From positions 310,001 to 374,000 of the forward strand of contig JAJJXM010000048.1 of NCBI GenBank assembly GCA_024516155.1: DNA of 64,000 nucleotides. Reading direction: 5' to 3'. Positions 22,695-33,978 of the stretch are shown one piece after another. A model generated the notes under the pieces. That model was not told the origin of the DNA, made no database searches, and saw nothing but the letters and a program-made list of their open reading frames with translations. The stretch's first letter is position 1. Every line of letters starts with the position of its first letter. This DNA is from Pyronema omphalodes. Taxonomy: Eukaryota > Ascomycota > Pezizomycetes > Pezizales > Pyronemataceae. Position numbers and translations under genes: made by a program.

Positions 22695-23416
22695 TTAAAC
22701 TAGGATTCCTTTATACTCTGCTCTAGGATACCTGTCCTTCACTTTCGGCCACTGAACAAAAAACCGATCCACAAGGGGATATAAAATCTTCCCACTCAAG
22801 CTCAAAGTCTTAGTTCTAGCAAAGCTCTCAACGTAGATTGTCCGCGTTCCGGCTACACCGATAAAGCGACAACCTAGTGCCACCGCTACCATCAATACAG
22901 CACTTCCCGGACCATTACACATTACGATATCAGGAATACCCCCCTCAACGAATGCCTTCACACAAGCCACCAAACATAGTACGCAATCCCAGGGTGTCGT
23001 GAGCCAGCTCTGTCCAACCCGACGAGCCCGAGGAACGATACGGATAATACAATCCTTGGGCTCAGTTGCGAGAGATTGCTCAAAGCTTGCAGCCTTCTGC
23101 ACGGATAATGCGTCTCCGGATGTAACAATATAGGTACGTTTCAAGGACTGGAGTTGTGCCGCTGGTACTGACTCAAGGAGGAGGAGCATCTCGGCGGTAT
23201 GGCCGCCAGATCCGAGAAGGATCATCATGTGTTTCTGATCATTGTGTTTAGGGTGTAGCGAGGGTTTCTTTGGATTGGTGAATGGGAGAATGTAGAGGAG
23301 CCGGAGCTATTCTTTGTTAGTGGTTGCCACGGCAAGCTTTCATTGAAGAGAGGCCATACAAAGAGAGGGATCAGAAGGCAAACAAAGGTCAGAATGATTG
23401 TGAATAGCATCGCCAT
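22695..23416 (-). CDS. ALG14: ALG14, membrane anchor subunit of UDP-GlcNAc transferase, 222 aa, two exons
   Basis: Exons are 23416-23360 and 23306-22695. The 53-nt intron (23307-23359, GTATGG...AATAG) joins the N-terminal hydrophobic helix (MAMLFTIILTFVCLLIPLF) to LRLLYILPF in frame. Alg14 anchors Alg13 at the cytosolic face of the ER, where the pair adds the second GlcNAc to dolichol-PP-GlcNAc in N-glycan assembly. The diagnostic LLGSGGHTAEM lies at about 50-59, followed by CNGPGSAV and FIGVAGTRTIYVESFART, both hallmarks of the family. Length matches yeast Alg14 (about 237 aa). The gene is convergent with uL24m and divergent from ima1 across 565 bp. The catalytic partner Alg13 is not in this window. 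Confidence 0.95.
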
Positions 23417-23981
23417 TTTGCGGCTATGGCGGTTGCATGTTCAAGAAACAGAGAAGTTGTCTTGCTGTCCGGCAGAGGTTGTTGCTGCCGACAACGTTGT
23501 TCGGGAACTAACAGGTGGCCCTTGTCACATATGCCGCCGAATCCTGGGCACAGAAACACGCTACAACGAGGCACGTGATGCGGTACGACCAGTAAAATCG
23601 AGTTTTCAGCGATAAAAGCCGTTAAAAATCATCAAAAATATCTGCAAATAAATTAAAACACGCGACATATTTCTGAAATCAGAGTTCCAGTTACTCAAAC
23701 TCCTGCGTTGAGATGCAAGGCCTTTGTTCATAAACTTGGCGTTCGGCTGTACCCGTTTTTGTCGCAACTGGTAATTTTGAGCCGCAACACGCTGTTTTGA
23801 TGCGTCGCCGCAGGTTGCCGCTCCATCTCTCACTTCGCCAATCATCACGAACGGACGCACACGAGCGGTCGTTCTGTCCAGCAAGATTTACTTACGAGAT
23901 ACACCATATACAAATTCCGCAATCCACGAAAGCCAGTGAAAACGCGACTAAAAACATTACCTTTGAGGCGTCGGGTGTACT
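23417..23981. promoter_or_regulatory. divergent promoter of ALG14 and ima1
   Basis: The 565 bp between the two start codons. It contains no good ORF and must hold both promoters. No specific site was recognised. Confidence 0.5.
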
Positions 23982-26375
23982 ATGTCATCGCTCTTTCGCC
24001 GCCGAAAAGTTTCCTGCTTCTACTGTGGACAACACTCGCTTCCCAACCACACAGCTGTTTATCACCCCAATGGTCGAGTCAGCACATTCATATGCCCTCA
24101 CTGTAATGCCGACAATCACTACGACCAAGTCAGCTTCTACTCTTCGGTAGCCCCTGCTGCTCGTGTGCGCTGACATAAAGTTACAGAATGGCGAAATCAT
24201 CGACTACGTCCCTGAAACCCCCGAGAAGCCAATGACCTTTGCCTACCGCCGGACGACTCCTCGTAGTGCAGCAGCAGCAACAAATAACGTCTCTTCACAA
24301 TCCAAATCTATCTTCTGTACAAACTGCGAACATAATCAAATCCTTCTACAAAGCGCCAGAAACAATTATGACATGCCGCCTGAGGATCACCCAGACTACG
24401 ACAAACACGTCAATGTATTATATCCCCGTTACATAAAAGAATTTGAGGCTCGCTACCCACAAATGTGTGAAAACTGCTCTCCAAAAGCCAAACAGCTGCT
24501 CAAAGCAAACAACTACAATGCCAAAGTGCGAAGCTTGGGGATGATGCTAGCACGAACTGAACAGCCCAGTGGCACTCCCAGGAGTCCCGGGCTACTAAAA
24601 CTACTAAAATTTGGAGTCTGGGTGGCTCGTGGTGCGGTATGGTGGTGGGCCAATGCGATATTTTTGTTTTGGCATCTCAGCGCCTTCATGCACGCAAGCA
24701 CTGAGGAGACTGGGATTGGGATGGAGCAGCCCACCTGGAATGAGTGTTTTATTGGTAGTTATGAGAAACAAGAATTGGACCATAGATGCTATGGTGTAAC
24801 GAATCACCATGTATCACGCTACTTTCCGTTTACTCTCCTCGGATTCTGGTGGCTTTACAGACAGTTTGAAGTAGAGCGCCACCCCGAAAAAAAACTTGTT
24901 GGAGGCCGAGAATTTCTCAATATTGAGATCTTGGTGGTTATTATCCGTTTTTCAGCCTGGATCCTACTCCGGGAAGGAGGGTACCTCAAATCTGAGAGTA
25001 CACAAATCATCACTCAAGTACACGCTGGTTTCTTGATCATCAGCACCTTGGTTTGTCACCCTTTATCCATCTCATCAGACCTAACTAACATCTCCAGGGT
25101 TTCCTCTTCTCCATAACCTGCCTCAAGCTGGAAGATCCTCCTGCTTTCTCTCTCCGCGAAACCCTCCCTCCGTCACCGGAAAAAGCCCCATCAACCGCTG
25201 CTTCTCCCTTCATCCCTCCTGTCTCCCCAGTCAAGCGAACCATAATCACCAAGCAACCGACACAACCAACCCGATCTTCCCCTCGTCTTGCCCTGAAACG
25301 CACTCCTCCCCTCCGTCCTGTCAGCCTCAACACTCCTATCCCCCCTATCACGCCTAGTTACCGAGAAGGGGGTACTTTCATCTCACCCTCTCCAACCCCT
25401 CGGGGCCGTCTAGGTGCCAGCGAGGATGAAATGGACTGGGACCCAATCTCCCCGACTCCTACAGGCTACAAAGCCTCGCCCTGGGATCCCCGGAATATGA
25501 GAGATCGCGATGAGAGCCCAACTAGAACTCCATTATCTCTGACGAGCCGTGGATTAAACGGAAGACTTAACCTGAGTACTCCAGTGCTGAATCAAACTCC
25601 GCCATCTATTTTCTCTGCCCAAAAATCACCGCCCTCCGCGGATCCTATCAAGAGACAGCCAGCTCCCATGGCAGCGGCAAAATTCAACCGGATCCCAGAA
25701 CCTAGCGATACTGGGTTAGAAGGAATATTTGATGGTGGTTTAAAACTTGTTGATGAGCCGGAAATTCTCAACGAGGTGGAAAGAGAACGGGAATCTCCCA
25801 GTGAAGTACTGGGAAGACTTGCGATACTCGCGGTGGCTGGTATTCTGGTTGGAGTGGCGCCTAGGGGTCAGAAGGTTTTAGCTGTACCGGCTGTTGTGGG
25901 TGCTGCGTTATGGAGGTTAGTAAGAGGTGATGAGAACATGAGTCGTATTTTAGCTGGACTGGAAGTATTGGCAGGATTAGCAGTTTGCTGCGCCGGTGTC
26001 TGGGGAATTGAGGAAACGATGGTGGAGCGTATAGGAACTGCTCTAGTTGTAGTAGCATGCGTAGGGGAGATTTGGAGGGGGTTAGGTAGGATGCAAAGAG
26101 AAAGAAAGCGAGAGTTTTGGAGGAAGGAAAGAAGACAGATGGCACAGTCTGAAAGAAGAAATGGAAGTCAAAGCCCGAAAACTATTGTTGATGAATACGG
26201 ATTTAGAAGGGCTCAAAGTCCTCCTATGAATGCAAGCTTTGGACAGAGTAGTTTTAGAGCCCAGAGCCCCATACAGGGTAGTTTTAGAGCTCAGAGTCCT
26301 ACGTTTGGAACAGGATCGTTTTCGGGAGCGGGAAGTTTCAATGCTGGAGGAAGTTTTTCGAGTTTAAGATTGTAG
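23982..26375 (+). CDS. ima1: Ima1/Samp1-type inner nuclear membrane protein, 762 aa, three exons
   Basis: Exons are 23982-24128, 24187-25050 and 25098-26375. Introns are 58 nt (GTCAGC...TTACAG) and 47 nt (GTTTGT...CTCCAG, with CTAACTAAC branch). The first joins NADNHYDQ to NGEIIDY, matching the family's zinc-domain reading. The N-terminus has the Ima1_N zinc-binding cysteine pairs C12/C15, C38/C41, C93/C96 and C143/C146. Several hydrophobic helices follow: about 190-215 (WVARGAVWWWANAIFLFWHL), 260-275, 297-315, 327-350, and a second group near 580-655. The tail repeats FRAQSP and Gly-Ser-Phe motifs. In fission yeast Ima1 sits in the inner nuclear membrane and affects nuclear envelope integrity and coupling of chromatin to the cytoskeleton; Samp1/NET5 is the animal counterpart. 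Function here is inferred from the family. Confidence 0.88.
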
Positions 26376-27285
26376 AGGAGGATGAAGGAGGGATAAAGGA
26401 TACCATTGTATAGTATATTTTTTTTCTTCTCTCTTTTTCTTTTTTTGTCTGTTTTTTTACTTTTGATTTGGATTTGGGTTGGATGGGGTAATGCATTATG
26501 GGTTGCGTATTGATTAACTGATGGTGTTTTTTGACTGCTTTTTTTATGAATGAAATGCTTGTTGACTCTTGTTTCATGTCTTCATCTTTTGTGATTTATA
26601 CTGATTTGTTCATCTGTTACTCTGGAGCACTACAAACATCTGATACATGAGCTTAAGAGAGTAGAGGAAACAAAGGCTATTTCAACCTCTTTATAGCTCC
26701 CTCAGGAAAGAAACAGCGATATCTGCATCATGAGCGCCATCATTACAAATCCCGCATGCATCTCCCTCTCAATCCCTCCGTATATTCTTATGAATCCAGC
26801 CAATCTTGTATATCTCCAATTCGACACCATAGTATACACACTATTAGTATTCATAAATCATTCCCATCAAACCATCCGCAACCTCCCTGTACCCAGCCGA
26901 TATCAAGCACAACAAAATGCACAGGACATTTCCAATCACAAACCCCCCGTTCATCTTAATTTCCCATACATAGCAATCAAGTTTTTACCCGACAACTCTT
27001 ACAATTTTAATATCAAAACGAAAGATAATAAGAAAGCTGCTATCTGCAGCATGTTGGTACATTGTAACGATATAATAGGATTTGCAATATGCTACGAGTA
27101 TGCAAGACAGTGTGATGGATCTATGGGTGATGTTTCTCATCGCCACTGCTAATTGACTGGATATTAATGTAGTTGGAGTTTAGCTCTGTGGAGTTTAGGC
27201 GTTTTTTTTTCCGGAAATGGCTTGAATGGAAGGTTGTTATAGGATATTATATGTCGATATTAGCGGTGTGGGGGTATCATCATGG

Positions 27286-27471
<186 letters not shown>

Positions 27472-27999
27472 TCTATCTATTGAACCATACACTGACCGAG
27501 GTTCAAAAGGCCCATGCAAGACACAAGAAAAAAGTATCATTAAGGTTTTTAGTTTCATCGTTCATGCATTCATGCATTATCAATTTAACTTCCACAATTG
27601 ACTGATTGACAATTTGAATTGCAGACAGGGTTAATATCGGTGGTAGTGAATTGTATGTCTGTTGAATTCCGTTTCTGGAAACCTAGCTGTGGATTTCTTT
27701 GTTCCAATGATGGCTTGGTACTGCCCTGGTTATCAATATCAACAAACACAATTATAATCCAGCTTCAGGCCACATTTTCCGCCATTTTAGGCCCAGCCTA
27801 CCTGATCTATGCTTTCTGAGGTATAGACAAGAGCTGGAATAAGTTTGGGGAAAATTTGATAGTGTTATTACGATTATCATAACCATAGTGTTAGTAACAG
27901 AAACGACATATTACGATTAATACCAAGAAGCCTCCTAATCATGAGGAAGACTTGAGATTGTTTAAGGTGGCAGAGGATGAACCCACGAATTATTTGGGT

Positions 28000-28019
28000 G
28001 GGGGGGGGGGGGGGGGGGG
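28000..28019. repeat. G20 homopolymer tract
   Basis: Twenty consecutive G after TTTGGGT. Confidence 0.95.
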
Positions 28020-28566
28020 TTAAAGAAAACCAATGGCATATTCAACGGATCGCCACCTGTGGGGGATATCAACAATCGCCGGCCTTGCGGAGTTATATTG
28101 GAACAGAGGAAAAACTTTGTAGCTATCTACAGGAAAAAACACAAATCTCCACCTTCCAAAACGCCGTCACCATCAAAACAAGAAAACTAAGTAAATAACA
28201 CAAAAGTACAAAAATAGAACGCTTAATCGCCACATCTTCCAGCCGAGTCTGGCTCCAAGTCTTCGAGAATTCTTGTGACTTATTAACATTACAGGTGTTT
28301 TTCATAATCCATCCAAAGACTTTTGACACCTTCCCCGCCGCCTCTCTCTCTCTTCCATACAGCTTCACCTCATTCGAATTCCTAGTCTAGCTAGCTCAAC
28401 TCGGCTTCACCTTACACTCTCCTCCAAAAGTGTCAAAACTATACTGCAAAAAAGTATGTACAATAATCTACTTCTAACCCCAGCAACCAGAAACCCATAA
28501 AGGAAAGGAGACTGTAGTGAATACAGGACGAAAATATAAAAGCAAAATGGTATCTATCATTAAAGA

Positions 28567-29247
28567 CTACATTAGTTGTTTTCTCCGACGCTCATTGGAG
28601 TTTCGGGGAGATATCGCAGCCACAACTCCACCTCGTGACTCTATCCACAACATCGTCCAGCCCCATATGGCGATCCATATTGCAAGCAAGATGTTCCACA
28701 TATCCCAAGCCCACATTCCACCCTGACCAGCTCGGGTTCGGGCATTGCTATGCAAAACCACTGGGCCAGACCGCGATACTGATGGTCCAACGTCCATTGG
28801 CCTGCCGGCACCCACCGCCGCTGCGACCCTCATTGCCGCCACAACACCCATTGTCGTTCCAACTTCGACCTCATTTCTCGCTACAACTGCCTTTCTCACA
28901 ATTGCCACTGACGTTCCAGTAGCCACTGATCTTCCAACGCCCACCGCCGTTGCAACCCTCAGGGCTGCTGCGACGCCAATTGCCGTCCCCGCATCCACCG
29001 CCTTTCCTACAACCTCCTTCGCTTCAGCAACTGCTCTTTCAGCCACTTTTACGCCATCCACCCTTTGATTACCCACCCGGGCCGCCAGGGGTGCTTTCTC
29101 CCCCTCCCCCTGTTTCACCCTATAAGCACCCCCAGCTACGCCTTCACGCGTTAGCCCCCCTCCCACTCTCGAGCCACCCTCTCCACGAGCGGGTGACTCT
29201 ACTTTTCCTACCGACGTCGTCGCCAGCAATACTTCCTGCTCTTCCAT
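28567..29247 (-). CDS. possible Ala/Val/Gly-rich repeat protein with C-terminal hydrophobic helix
   Basis: An open frame on the minus strand, open upstream to an ATG at 29607 that overlaps the 3' end of the neighbouring ATPase gene in another frame; an internal ATG lies at 29247. It encodes two copies of a block of about 28 residues (GTAIGVAAALRVATAVGVG and GTTMGVVAAMRVAAAVGAG) and then a Trp-rich hydrophobic segment (MWNILLAIWIAIWGWTMLWI). The opposite strand is also open as an Ala/Thr/Pro repeat, so GC-rich repeat DNA can account for both frames. If real, it would be a small-residue zipper-like membrane protein. I cannot decide between the strands. Confidence 0.2.
   Translation of the reverse strand: MEEQEVLLATTSVGKVESPARGEGGSRVGGGLTREGVAGGAYRVKQGEGEKAPLAARVGNQRVDGVKVAERAVAEAKEVVGKAVDAGTAIGVAAALRVATAVGVGRSVATGTSVAIVRKAVVARNEVEVGTTMGVVAAMRVAAAVGAGRPMDVGPSVSRSGPVVLHSNARTRAGQGGMWAWDMWNILLAIWIAIWGWTMLWIESRGGVVAAISPRNSNERRRKQLM
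28745..29068. repeat. GC-rich imperfect internal repeat
   Basis: The DNA is built of words such as CCCACCGCCG(C/T)TGC, GCGACCCTCA and ATTGCCG(T/C) repeated with about 140-bp spacing, keeping a frame open on both strands. It sits immediately downstream of the ATPase gene's stop. Confidence 0.55.
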
Positions 29248-29368
29248 GTGAACTCCGCCCTGTCCAAGAGTGCCGCATACTCCCAGCGTCGCTCGCCTTC
29301 TTAACCGTCCCCTGCGAGTCACAGCTGATTGTTCTAGACAGCACTTGCCCAGACAGGGCGTCTGATTG

Positions 29369-31347
29369 TCAATTCGAAACTGTTGGAGGTCGCTGAGAGA
29401 CCGAAGTGATCGGACGGCCAATGATTGATGCTGGACGCCCAGCAATACTGGCGATAGAAGAGAGAGGGCGAAGGGAAATGATTTCGGCCTGTGGGGTCGT
29501 AAGGCGGTCATATCGTGGAGTTTCGGGGGAGGGAGCCTCGAGACCCCAGAGCTTGGCGTCGTTAATGCCGAGAATGTACTGAGGCCAACGACCGCAGGGG
29601 TCTTCATTTTCGGAGGAGGGAATTATCGGTTGTCGGGGGAAGAGTGTCTTCTGTTCTTCTGGAATGACAAAAACAACAGCAGGGTCAAGTTGATTGAGCT
29701 CGGCAGGGAGCTCTTTCCAGATGGACATTAGGCCAGACGCATTGACGGGGTGTGAGCCACCAATAGTGAATTGGAAGAGTACTACTCGTGGTGCTTGCGC
29801 GTCGAAGTCAGTAATCACCACGAAAGAGTCAACGGAAGTGAGATTTCCGCGCTCGGGTTTGAAGTAAGTTCCGATGAATTCATCCCTAAAGCGGGGGGAT
29901 CCTTCATGACGACGAAGGAGGCTTCCGAGTTCTGATACTTTGCTGAATGTTCTACAGCCGGGTTTTATATTCACACGGAAAGCTTGGGAGAAGCCACCGA
30001 TGGTTTCGAGAAGGAAATTGCCACCAAGCTCGAATACAGGGTGCATTCTGGACTCAAAAACCCAGCCAGCTGCTGCTTTAGTAGCGTCCTGCCCCAGGAG
30101 AAATTGATATAGTGCCTGTGCTCCCTTCTTAGTTGCTTTGGTGGAAGATAGTCCAATTTTATGACCAATGTAGGGTGTTGCAATTGTGATGACGGCGTCT
30201 TTGGATATGTACTTGTATTTATTATTCTTAAGAGGGTGCATCATGATTATAGTGTGGCTGTCGCTGTTGCCGAATTGTGTAGATGAGTATTTGAGCGGGT
30301 TTCCCTTGAGCATGTTTTGAATTTTGGCATCAAGGACGCGTTCGTAGGTGTTGATGTTGTCGCGGACATAGTCATCCTCTGGCGGTTTAGAAGGAAAGAG
30401 TGTAAGTAATAGTAATCTAGCAACGGGTCCATATTTGTTAAAGAGCGTATATAATTCCTCAAGCCGTTCTGTTGGTAGGCCGTTCATAAGCCTGGCGTTT
30501 CAGTAAGTATATGCACTAGGCTTTTAGAATGTTGAACTTACGATGCGGCCACTATCTCTCCCCAGGACCATGCCGACATAACAAATTGCCGTGGTGCATA
30601 TTCTTTAACGAGTGTTTTGAGATTGTCGACCCTCGGCGATGAGCTAACAATCAACAACCACTGATGGTTGTGTAGCTGTCGCGGATACCCTACCGGTTTC
30701 TGATCTGCAAGTACCCATATGTTGCTGTTTCCGGAAACCTCCGCAAATAATGGGTCATCCATAGGTCTAACACCACAGTCGTCAATCAAGAAGTGCACAA
30801 CGTTTGTACAATCGGTAACACCATCCACACGCTCCGAAACTTGGAAGATAGTCGGCTGTCCAAGCAGCAGTCGTTTTACTAGAAGGTATGAGAGAAACAG
30901 CGATTTCCCGATGCCGGGATGACCAATGATTAGGAAAACCTTCTCCATGTCCTGACGAATTCTACGATCCGTAACAAGCGAAACCGTTCCGTCCTCATTC
31001 CTGACTCTGCGGACATCACCGGGTCGCGATTCTTCGCCGCTGTGTATGGCCAGATACAATTCTTCATACGCCATTCTGACCAATAGGCGATCCTTTCCAC
31101 CGGGCAAAAGCCAACTCGGAAGTTGCATTCCGGTGTCAAACTCATAGTCACTGATGATCTGATCCAAAGAGAGTTTTTGGAAAAGTACTGGATCGGCCTT
31201 TGTATCTTGGTCAAGATTGAACTCGGGAACCTCGATTTCTATGTCGGTGAAGATTTTGCGGTGTATAACATGATGTTTCCTCCAGAGGATTCTGTAAAGC
31301 CCTTCTAATCGCGATTGCTCGAGGCGCTGGCCCGGTATGCCGACCAT
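29369..31347 (-). CDS. RHS/Crinkler-like P-loop ATPase, 642 aa, two exons
   Basis: Exons are 31347-30542 and 30491-29369. The 50-nt intron (30492-30541, GTAAGT...CGCCAG) joins SWGEIVAAS to LMNGLPTERLEE. The centre holds a Walker A (GHPGIGKS, 142-149) followed by LFLSYLLVKRLLLGQPTIF, a Walker B-like FLIDD (186-190), WVLADQKPVGYP and a downstream VSSSPRVDN. This order is characteristic of the retrotransposon-hot-spot/Crinkler-like NTPase superfamily expanded in fungi. Known relatives are nuclear or effector-like, but roles in fungi are mostly undefined. The C-terminus is a Pro/Ser/Ile-rich tail. No signal peptide is seen. The ATG at 31347 follows an in-frame stop. A frame opening at an ATG at 31570 runs just upstream in another phase, so a missing 5' exon is possible. 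Superfamily assignment is good; function unknown. Confidence 0.75.
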
Positions 31348-33978
31348 TTTCGCGTTGGCGTATTGTACAATTCAAACTGAAGACTGTGCGCGCAAGTGTA
31401 ATATCCTCCGGCGGCGACGACAACGTTTCCGGCTTGTGTGGTGGCTTGAATTGGGGTTCGGGGGGTAACGGCGAGCGAGGGGTGTTGGTGAACAAGAAGG
31501 AGTGACCGAATTCGATTTGTTTCAGGGACACCCTATGCGCGATTGCTGTGTTAGGTGGAAACAGGCGCATAACAAAGGGGAAGGGGGGCTCACCTCGCGT
31601 GCTTTTCCGCCGTCTGTCTGCTGCGCGTACTATCGCTTCCGTTCGCGATGCGAGGGGTGGTGGTTCGCGCAGGATTGTTGAAGACCTTGAAGCTCAGCTC
31701 CCCCTGTGCCCTGTTGGTAGTGGCGCCGTTGTCACCGAACCGCCACGTGACTAAGCACGGTCCACCGCCAGAATCTAACGCAGTTCGGGAGGAAATCACA
31801 AAGACGGCGGCGCATAGTCGCGCAGAAATCAGTGTAAGGCCTGTGGTAGCGGCCAGATGGTCAGGAACGTGAAATTAGTGGATGTCTAACAAGTAAGCGA
31901 GGAGGCCATCTAGCGAGTCGTTGCCCGTAAAATGGGATGAAGGAGATGCTGTGGGGACGATTGTCGATGGAGTCTGCGCGCTTGTGACCATCCGATGCCC
32001 GAGCGATAGATGGATATTCATTAGTGGTGCTCAGAGTCCGAATGAATCTTTATTAATGGGATGCAAAGGATCGACCACTTCAGTATTCCCAAGCGCTGCT
32101 GACACCCGGGACTAGTTGTTGTAGACCGGTAACCCCCGATACATCGTGTTGATTTTCGTCGATTCCATTGATTCAGAGTCTGACGTATTGATGGTACTGC
32201 AGTGGTGCTGGAATAGTATTCTTCAAAGCTGGGGCGAGTCTTGGTGCACGGTCATAGCTAGTCGTTAGATATATCCCTATGCAGGTACAGTCGCTTTATA
32301 TTCGGCCGTGCATTGTGCAGAGTTAAATAAGGTGCACGTCCGTGGTTTGGAGCTTATTTGTGTATATACAGCATACGGAGAAATATAGCATGCTCGGGGA
32401 CTCAAGCTTCCTGTCGATTGGATTTGATTAAAGATTGGAACCTATCGCATGGATGTCAGTTGCGGAAGTTCGCGTGGGTGAGGCAGGATGTTACTATGCT
32501 TCGCTTTTAGAGTTGTCCGTGAGATCTCCAGGAGCGAAAGTTTTTGATGTGCGATTTTCCTTGCATGGAAGCCGACTAGAAGCATGTCAATCCAGTGACC
32601 CGGAAGCGGCACAAACATAGGTAGTCAAGTATTTTAAAATCGGAATTGTGATCATACAATCCCCACTTTGGGTCCAATTTTGCAATTCCAGTAGTGCAGT
32701 TTTCGAGTGTCGGGACCACGGGTGTTGATTACTTTTTCGGTTATCAGAGGTGCTGTTTATCTAACCGCGATTCGCAATGATTATGGAGAGGGCTTGGAAA
32801 TTGGACTTGTCAAAAGTGATCGAGAGAGGGGTTTCTTGCCGAAGGCGCAACGTTTCAGTGGCAACTATGTCGTGATTTTATCATGTCGTCACTCGATCAC
32901 ATGATGCGGCCCCTTCATTGAAGCACCATGTCTCCGCGATGACGATCGTCCTAACAGTTAACTGTGTATCTGTCAAGTTTTAAACAATGCTCTTTGATTA
33001 CGCATTTTGGTATTCAAGAGACAGCTCACTTGAAACGCAACTTACCGGTGGTTATTAGATGGTAAGTACTTGCTCGAAGTGTCCGAGCGATGATCTGTCG
33101 GGACCTCGGGCTCAAAGGTGGAGATGGAGAATGTTCCACGGGAGTGAAGAGCGCAAGAGGCAACACGGGTTGGAGCTGATTTACATCACGGATGTGGAGG
33201 TGGAGCACTACAGAGCGATTGCATTCTCGAAATCGCAAGGCTCCTACTTTACCAAAAACTGGAACTTCTCCAATGAGGGCCCCTGATATCGTTATAAACA
33301 ATACCAATGCTTATCAAATCGTGCGAGGCGCGATATTCTGGCTATAGATGAAACTGATAAAGTATAAACGCCGGCTCGGAAAGCTGTGCTCAAAAAATGC
33401 AAGCCTTTACGCCATATAACAGAATGTCAATGAAATTAACCAACTCTATAAACGTCGAGCACGTGTGATAGACGGCCCTAATTAAAATCAACTATGGATT
33501 ATTCAGTTAAACAAAATGATGACCAGCCTCACGATGCAAACCGGAAATAGTGGATAGTAGTTAATTCTTGCACTCTATCGGGCCTATAACACTTATATTC
33601 TATGTTACAATGGCTCCATCACGAGGAGACGAAACCCCCTTTACTTGCATATTGTTTCACACAATTGACGGTATAATCATGTCTCATCACTCGATGAACC
33701 CTGTGGAGATCCTGTTTGAGTCGTATCATTTACATTTTGATAGGTTACCATTCGATCCGGCAAGATAATAAATCCTGAGTTACGGTTACATAATTCGTTA
33801 TTTCATACAGATATTTTGTCGCTATAAAATCAGAGGAGTATAGACTGGGATAATAGCTTGATAATGCTCGCTAGCAAGTCAAAGGGAAGATGCCAAAGTG
33901 GCAATATGCTCACAACCTACCTAATAAAATGTTAGTATCAACTCGGAACAAGGATTTAATGGTTCTTACTCAATTCCT
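31348..33978. other. intergenic, no convincing gene
   Basis: Near 31.35-31.57 kb a minus frame with good composition starts at an ATG (31570) and may be a lost or unspliced 5' exon of the ATPase gene. The rest has short frames without motifs and no long repeats. Confidence 0.45.

Noticed and set aside
26730..27152. 140-codon plus ORF starting with ATG
   Set aside because: No motif, no periodic hydrophobicity and AT-rich composition; likely chance, although transcript data could revive it.
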